DNA from: Sulfurovum sp.
GTDB lineage: Bacteria > Campylobacterota > Campylobacteria > Campylobacterales > Sulfurovaceae
Direction: 5' to 3'
Assembly (NCBI GenBank): GCA_020721385.1
Contig: DYMW01000032.1
Coordinates: 9,881-16,291, forward strand
DNA: 6,411 nt
Part shown: piece by piece, positions 1 through 4,057 of the stretch
How positions within the stretch are numbered: the stretch's first letter is position 1
Layout of the letters: each line of letters opens with the position of its first letter
Notes under the pieces: generated by a model
Databases searched by the model: none
Told to the model about the DNA's origin: nothing
What the model saw: only the letters and a program-made list of their open reading frames with translations
Made by a program: the position numbers and the translations under genes

Positions 1-1545
1 TATGGTCATGGTATTTGCATCTCCTACAGAAACATAAAAACAAGCTTTGCTAATATTGTTGGCATCATTAACATCTAAAAGATAGTCACCTTGGGATAAG
101 GTAACTGTTGCCGTTTCTGTTTGAAGGTCTGAACTTTCAGCAGAACCCTCCTCGGTGAAAGGTAAAACTTTATAGAGTTTAAAATCTGGGTCAGAGGTTC
201 TACCGTTATTTTGTGTGACACGAATAGGATAACTTCCTTCAGTATCAACTGTAAATCGTATGTATTTATGATTGTTCAATTTATTGGGGGAGCTATAGTC
301 TGTAGTGGTACAGATATTAAGGCTTTGGTTAATGGTTAAATCAGTATAGAGGGGCAAGACATCTTCATTGACTGTGTTTAAACGGTTTGTACCATAAATG
401 TCATCAATGGTTGCAATATCTTCACTCCCTACAATATTATCAATTTTATTACTACTGCTAGAGTTTTCATTTTTAAGCTCTGTAATAAAGGTAAAGAGAC
501 TGGTAAAAGCTGGAGTTTGTTTTTGTGCACCGATAAGCACGTGATGAAGAGGGTTAAGCCCTAATGTTAACGTATCTTCACCATCATCATGAGCATCATA
601 AAGGTCATAAACAATTCGTTGTACCGAAGCTTCACTAAACCAACCTGGTGTGTTTTTTGTTCCACTTTCGATATTCATGTTCCAACCTGTATGGCTAATG
701 CTTGATGTATCATAGTAGATAGGGTCATCGGTAATGATTGCAGAGAATGCATTGGCAAGACCTTCACTAAAGGCAACACGTATGTCTAAATGGTCACCGT
801 CTCCATGAAGTCCTCCTATACTATCAGCTCTTCCCAATTTATCTTCGAAATAGTGTGTCCATTCATGGATAATAATGTGGTTATCATACTCATCCGCATC
901 ACCAAGATTATCTCCTAAAATATAGAGTTTTCCATTACCATCATAGTAAGAGGTTCCAATTTGTCCTAAACTTTCATCTCCACTAGAAGCAATATTTTTT
1001 ACCGACCAATTGAGTATTAATGGAGGAAAAATTGTGGTGTTTTTAACCGTTATAATTTTTTGCATGGCTTCATAAACAGAACCTAAAATAGCAAAAGGAG
1101 CTGCTTGTCTGTTGGTATACGAGGCATGAATATCACGGTTACTATTATCACTGCCTGTAGAAGTTAAACTCCCTTCTATGACGTATACAGCATTGTTATT
1201 GGTATTGTCCAATACTTTCGTATCCCACTGTGTTGTACCACTTGTTTTGAGTAGTTTTGAGTAGACACGAATTTTAATATTGGTATCAGTGGGTAAATTA
1301 CTCAATGTATAAAGCCCACTATCGTTGGTCGTGGTAGATGCGATGACTCCATCTGAACCGTTAATGGCTTCAACCACCACTTGTTTGGCAACGTCTTTGA
1401 CAATCTTGTCAAAATTGAGTGTGGTTGAGTTCGAGGTATGTTCAGGAGTTGGTTTATCATACGTAACCGTTCCTGTAATGGTCACGGCATGAGCCGTGAT
1501 GGTGGAGAGAAAAATGAGTGATAAGATGAATAGTTTGCTGAACAT
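1..1545 (-). CDS. Secreted gluzincin-like zinc metallopeptidase, 3' end outside window
   Basis: The frame is open from ATG at 1545 to the window edge, giving 515 residues without a stop. Residues 1-20 form a signal peptide with a probable signal peptidase I site A18-H19-A20 before Val21, so the product is periplasmic or secreted. Residues 21-124 look like a carboxypeptidase-regulatory/Cna-B-type beta-sandwich. The catalytic domain carries HEWTH at 227-231 and a second motif SEGLAN with Glu261, 29 residues after the last His. In gluzincins these two His and the downstream Glu bind zinc, and Glu228 would be the catalytic base. A probable calcium loop (DAHDDGED, 317-324) follows. Residues about 405-508 resemble a PPC-type beta-domain, with Cys412 and Cys502 able to form a disulfide. 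It is a paralogue of the gene just upstream; 45 of 64 residues around the active site are identical. Substrate unknown. Peptidase activity is inferred from motifs only. Confidence 0.85.
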   Translation of the reverse strand, partial: MFSKLFILSLIFLSTITAHAVTITGTVTYDKPTPEHTSNSTTLNFDKIVKDVAKQVVVEAINGSDGVIASTTTNDSGLYTLSNLPTDTNIKIRVYSKLLKTSGTTQWDTKVLDNTNNNAVYVIEGSLTSTGSDNSNRDIHASYTNRQAAPFAILGSVYEAMQKIITVKNTTIFPPLILNWSVKNIASSGDESLGQIGTSYYDGNGKLYILGDNLGDADEYDNHIIIHEWTHYFEDKLGRADSIGGLHGDGDHLDIRVAFSEGLANAFSAIITDDPIYYDTSSISHTGWNMNIESGTKNTPGWFSEASVQRIVYDLYDAHDDGEDTLTLGLNPLHHVLIGAQKQTPAFTSLFTFITELKNENSSSSNKIDNIVGSEDIATIDDIYGTNRLNTVNEDVLPLYTDLTINQSLNICTTTDYSSPNKLNNHKYIRFTVDTEGSYPIRVTQNNGRTSDPDFKLYKVLPFTEEGSAESSDLQTETATVTLSQGDYLLDVNDANNISKACFYVSVGDANTMTI

Positions 1546-1553
1546 TACTTAAT

Positions 1554-1560
1554 TCCTTCT
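1554..1560 (-). promoter_or_regulatory. Ribosome binding site of the secreted metallopeptidase
   Basis: On the minus strand AGAAGGA lies 8 nt before the ATG at 1545. It is a strong Shine-Dalgarno match and supports that start, which also places the signal peptide directly at the N-terminus. Confidence 0.75.
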
Positions 1561-1585
1561 GAAATATTTTATTAATTTACTCTAT

Positions 1586-1598
1586 ATTATATAGTATA
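1586..1598 (-). promoter_or_regulatory. Possible -10 region for the downstream metallopeptidase
   Basis: The 95-bp gap between the two paralogues is very AT-rich. On the minus strand it contains TATACT (1598-1593) directly followed by TATAAT (1591-1586), about 40-50 nt before the ATG at 1545. There is no convincing -35 element, which is normal for Campylobacterota sigma-70 promoters. The gene may therefore have its own promoter as well as readthrough from the upstream paralogue. AT-rich DNA gives such matches easily by chance. Confidence 0.35.
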
Positions 1599-1640
1599 AA
1601 GTTTATATTATTCCACATTTTTGTATAAAAATCGTTTTTA

Positions 1641-3293
1641 TTAATATTGAGGCATCGTTTCGGGTTTTCTTTTGGCACTTTGTTTTGCCATACTTGTTGA
1701 CTTGTAACTGTTGGATGATTTATCGAGTTTAACCACAAAACAACTGTTGTTAAATGACGCATCATAAACTTCTACAAGGTAATCACCTGGAGTTAGGTTT
1801 ATAGAAAGTGTGTCACTGCTTGATCCTTCTAATGGGGACATACCTAATGAATCAAGAGGATATTGGGCTTTGTAAATGACAATATCAGGATCACCATAAG
1901 CACCACCATAAGGAGTTGCATCAAAATTGTACATTCCTGCTGAATTGATATTTACTTTAATAAAAGTACGGTTTCCTAATTTATTATAAACCCCAAAATT
2001 ATTTTTGTTACATTGGGTTACCCATTTTCCAACTTCTAATGAACGATAGATAGGGGTGGTGTAGTTTCCATTGGCGGTGTTGGTTTGATAATTTCCATAT
2101 TCATCACTAATGGTACTAATTTTTTCAGATGAAACAATTTGGTCGATTTTAGAAGCTTTTCCTGAATTTTCAGATTTAAGTGCATCAATAAAGGTAAAAA
2201 TACTAGTAAACGCTTTGGTATTGCGTTCTTTATTAATCATGGCATTAAAAATAGGTGTAAAACCTAAATGAAGATTGTCATTTCCATCATTTTTTTCATC
2301 ATAAAGGTCATATAAAATACGTTGAATGGAAGCTTCACTAAACCATCCTGGATTTTCAGGATTTGCGGATTCTAAATTCATAAACCAGCCTACCTCTTGA
2401 CTTGGTCCAGAAGTATCAAAATAGATGGGATTATCAGTTACAATACCTGATAGTGCATTTCCCCAACCTTCACCAAAAGCAACACGAATATCAAGTAAAT
2501 CTCCTGAAGAGTGAGGTCCTCCAATACTGTCTGAACGTGAGAATTTGTCTTCAAAGAAATGACCCCACTCATGCACAATAATATGGTCATCGTACTCATC
2601 AGTATCTGAATCGGCATCTCCTAAAATCCATAAATTACTCTCTCCATCATAGTTCGAGGTAACAATTTGACCACGTTCTCTGTCTCCTGAAGCAGCAACA
2701 TTGTTAACCGACCAGTTAACTGTTAGTTGAGGAAATTGTACTTTTGAGTTTGCACCAATAACTTTTTGCATGGCTTGATTGATACTGTCCAAAATGGCAA
2801 AAGGGGCAGCTTCTCTTGACCCTGTATAGCTAGATCCATTCCACCCTGAACGGGCATGTAAATCTCTTAGACTTGGAGAAGTTCCACTATCATGTAATGC
2901 TCCTTCAATAACATACGTCGCTTTTTGTGAAGTGTTGTCTACAACCGAAACATCCCATCGACCTTCATTGTATAATCGTGCATAAACACGAATTTTTACA
3001 TCGGTATTTTCAGGAACATAGACTTGGTATTTCCCTGATGAATCCGTAGAAGCTGTTGCTAAAACTTGACCACTGCTATCTATTGCTTTCACCAAAACAT
3101 TTGGAGAAGCCTTTTTGATGGTGTTTTGATAATCAAGTTTAACAGAACCATAATTATCAACTTTGACAGGAATTCTGTCATAGGTTACTGTACCTGAAAT
3201 TTTGACACCTTCCCCTTCAAGTACAGGTTTACTCCCACAACCAATGAGAAATAATAGCGTTAAAGGTAAAAGAAAACTTGTTTTTTTTGACAT
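1641..3293 (-). CDS. Lipoprotein gluzincin-like zinc metallopeptidase
   Basis: The complete gene encodes 550 residues. Residues 1-18 are a lipoprotein signal peptide ending in the lipobox L16-I17-G18-C19; position +2 is Gly, not Asp, which fits outer-membrane sorting. Residues 29-130 form a carboxypeptidase-regulatory/Cna-B-like beta-sandwich. The catalytic domain has an Asp-rich stretch at 226-236, HEWGH at 241-245, and GEGWGN with Glu275, 29 residues after His245. His241, His245 and Glu275 are the expected zinc ligands and Glu242 the catalytic base. The GEGW motif recalls fungalysin (M36), although the overall family is not one I can name. A likely calcium loop (DEKNDGND, 332-339) lies in the segment after the second motif. 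Residues about 418-523 are a PPC-like beta-domain with Cys427 and Cys517, followed by a Ser/Lys-rich tail (524-550). It probably faces the periplasm or cell surface and may process proteins or peptides; no substrate is visible. The paralogue lies 95 bp downstream. Confidence 0.9.
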   Translation of the reverse strand: MSKKTSFLLPLTLLFLIGCGSKPVLEGEGVKISGTVTYDRIPVKVDNYGSVKLDYQNTIKKASPNVLVKAIDSSGQVLATASTDSSGKYQVYVPENTDVKIRVYARLYNEGRWDVSVVDNTSQKATYVIEGALHDSGTSPSLRDLHARSGWNGSSYTGSREAAPFAILDSINQAMQKVIGANSKVQFPQLTVNWSVNNVAASGDRERGQIVTSNYDGESNLWILGDADSDTDEYDDHIIVHEWGHFFEDKFSRSDSIGGPHSSGDLLDIRVAFGEGWGNALSGIVTDNPIYFDTSGPSQEVGWFMNLESANPENPGWFSEASIQRILYDLYDEKNDGNDNLHLGFTPIFNAMINKERNTKAFTSIFTFIDALKSENSGKASKIDQIVSSEKISTISDEYGNYQTNTANGNYTTPIYRSLEVGKWVTQCNKNNFGVYNKLGNRTFIKVNINSAGMYNFDATPYGGAYGDPDIVIYKAQYPLDSLGMSPLEGSSSDTLSINLTPGDYLVEVYDASFNNSCFVVKLDKSSNSYKSTSMAKQSAKRKPETMPQY

Positions 3294-3300
3294 AGTAAAA

Positions 3301-3307
3301 CCTTTTT
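3301..3307 (-). promoter_or_regulatory. Ribosome binding site of the lipoprotein metallopeptidase
   Basis: On the minus strand AAAAAGG ends 7 nt before the ATG at 3293. This fixes the start immediately before the Lys-containing n-region of the lipoprotein signal peptide. Confidence 0.7.
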
Positions 3308-3327
3308 AATAGATGTAAATATAGTGT

Positions 3328-3333
3328 ATCATA
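3328..3333 (-). promoter_or_regulatory. Possible -10 element for the metallopeptidase genes
   Basis: On the minus strand TATGAT (five of six matches to TATAAT) lies about 35 nt before the ATG at 3293, leaving a short leader that contains the ribosome binding site. No clear -35 box is present at 16-18 bp. TATATT slightly closer to the gene is an alternative. Confidence 0.35.
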
Positions 3334-3374
3334 TTTTTAAATAAAAAGCCATAATTGTGGTGTGTCGTTTTTCA

Positions 3375-3403
3375 TTGTCAAATCATTTTTTTTCAATGAT
3401 TAT
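3375..3403 (+). promoter_or_regulatory. Candidate promoter of the PAS-domain gene
   Basis: TTGTCA at 3375-3380 matches a -35 box at five of six positions. A 17-bp spacer separates it from GATTAT at 3398-3403 (four of six for a -10 box). Transcription would start near 3410, some 45 nt before the ATG at 3456. The spacer contains a run of eight T and the inverted repeat described separately. The prediction rests on consensus matching only. Confidence 0.4.
3381..3401. repeat. Inverted repeat inside the divergent promoter region
   Basis: AATCATT at 3381-3387 is an exact reverse complement of AATGATT at 3395-3401, with a 7-nt centre (TTTTTTC). It overlaps the spacer and the predicted -10 element of the PAS gene, so it could be an operator for a dimeric regulator. 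In DNA this AT-rich a 7-bp repeat can arise by chance. Confidence 0.35.
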
Positions 3404-3443
3404 TTTAGTAATAGTAGGTTAAAATTACCCATTGAATAATTAT

Positions 3444-3447
3444 AAGG
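3444..3447 (+). promoter_or_regulatory. Ribosome binding site that decides the PAS gene start
   Basis: AAGG lies 8 nt before ATG 3456. The frame is open further upstream to a TTG at 3432, but that codon has no ribosome binding site, and this AAGG would lie inside the coding sequence if TTG were used. Confidence 0.75.
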
Positions 3448-3455
3448 TAAAAATA

Positions 3456-4019
3456 ATGATATATAGACCAATAGTCTTAGATCAAGAGATTCAGTTTTCT
3501 AAAAAGAAATTTATTGTCAGTAAAACTGACTTAAAGGGTAATATTCTTTTTGTGAATAAAAATTTTTGTGAAATTTCTGGATACAGTGAAGAAGAACTGG
3601 TTGGTTCTCCCCATAATACGTTAAGACATCCTGATATGCCACGGTCTATCTTTTTTTTAGTGTGGAAAAGTTTGTTGTCGGGTAGAGACGTTTCTGGTGT
3701 GGTTAAAAATTTGGCTAAAAGTGGCAAATATTATTGGGTTATTTCAGATTTTTCTGTTAAACGAGATGAGGCTGGGAATATCAGCTCGTTTTCATCATTT
3801 AGAAGAGCGGCTCCACAGCAGGTAATTGATACGGTTGAAGAGCTTTATGCAACGATGTCAAGTATAGAAAAGAAACATGGAATGGAGGGGTCACTCTCTT
3901 ATTTGGAATCTTTTTTAGAAGAACAACAGATGAGTTATGATGATTTTTTAGGTGAGCTGATTAAACCTAAAGGACTTCTTGGAAAGTTACTTGAAGCGTT
4001 TAAGAATATGTTTGGATAA
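3456..4019 (+). CDS. Free-standing Aer/CetB-like PAS sensor protein
   Basis: The 187-residue protein has no signal peptide or membrane segment. Residues about 18-120 form one PAS domain that aligns by eye, without gaps, to the FAD-binding PAS domain of E. coli Aer. N34, R57, H58, D60, W70 and N85 fall at the same numbers, and the signature PHN-x2-RHPDMP is at 52-62. In Aer several of these residues are needed for FAD binding, so this protein probably senses redox or energy state through FAD. Similarity continues into the start of the Aer F1 linker (to about residue 137). There is no HAMP or methyl-accepting signalling domain. It therefore resembles CetB of Campylobacter, which works with the membrane protein CetA; no CetA-like partner is in the window. 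The C-terminus (173-187) is a short amphipathic helix. Position 79, Trp in Aer from memory, is Val here. ATG 3456 was chosen over TTG 3432 because of its AAGG site and its exact match to Aer numbering. Confidence 0.88.
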   Translation: MIYRPIVLDQEIQFSKKKFIVSKTDLKGNILFVNKNFCEISGYSEEELVGSPHNTLRHPDMPRSIFFLVWKSLLSGRDVSGVVKNLAKSGKYYWVISDFSVKRDEAGNISSFSSFRRAAPQQVIDTVEELYATMSSIEKKHGMEGSLSYLESFLEEQQMSYDDFLGELIKPKGLLGKLLEAFKNMFG

Positions 4020-4021
4020 GT

Positions 4022-4055
4022 AAATAAGAAAGTACATTTAAGTACTTTCTTATTT
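4022..4055. terminator. Bidirectional terminator hairpin between convergent genes
   Basis: The arms 4022-4035 and 4042-4055 are perfect 14-bp reverse complements around a 6-nt loop (ATTTAA). The hairpin begins 2 nt after the PAS gene stop and ends 2 nt before the stop codon of the opposing gene. The outer stem is A/T-rich, so either strand ends in a U-rich 3' arm (CTTTCTTATTT), as in overlapping bidirectional intrinsic terminators. The lower GC of the stem makes efficiency uncertain. Confidence 0.8.
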
Positions 4056-4057
4056 GA

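Noticed and set aside
1625..1641. Hairpin just after the lipoprotein gene as a terminator
   Set aside because: The 7-bp stem is entirely A/T with a 3-nt loop, so it would be very weak; readthrough into the second metallopeptidase gene seems likely.
1577..1765. Open frame of 62 codons on the minus strand
   Set aside because: It overlaps the 3' end of the lipoprotein gene in another frame and runs into the AT-rich gap; no supporting features.
3432..3434. TTG as the start of the PAS gene
   Set aside because: ATG 3456 has AAGG at proper spacing and gives residue numbers identical to E. coli Aer; the eight extra residues have no support.
3491..3727. Open frame of 78 codons on the minus strand
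   Set aside because: It is antisense to the conserved PAS domain and shows no domain or export signal.
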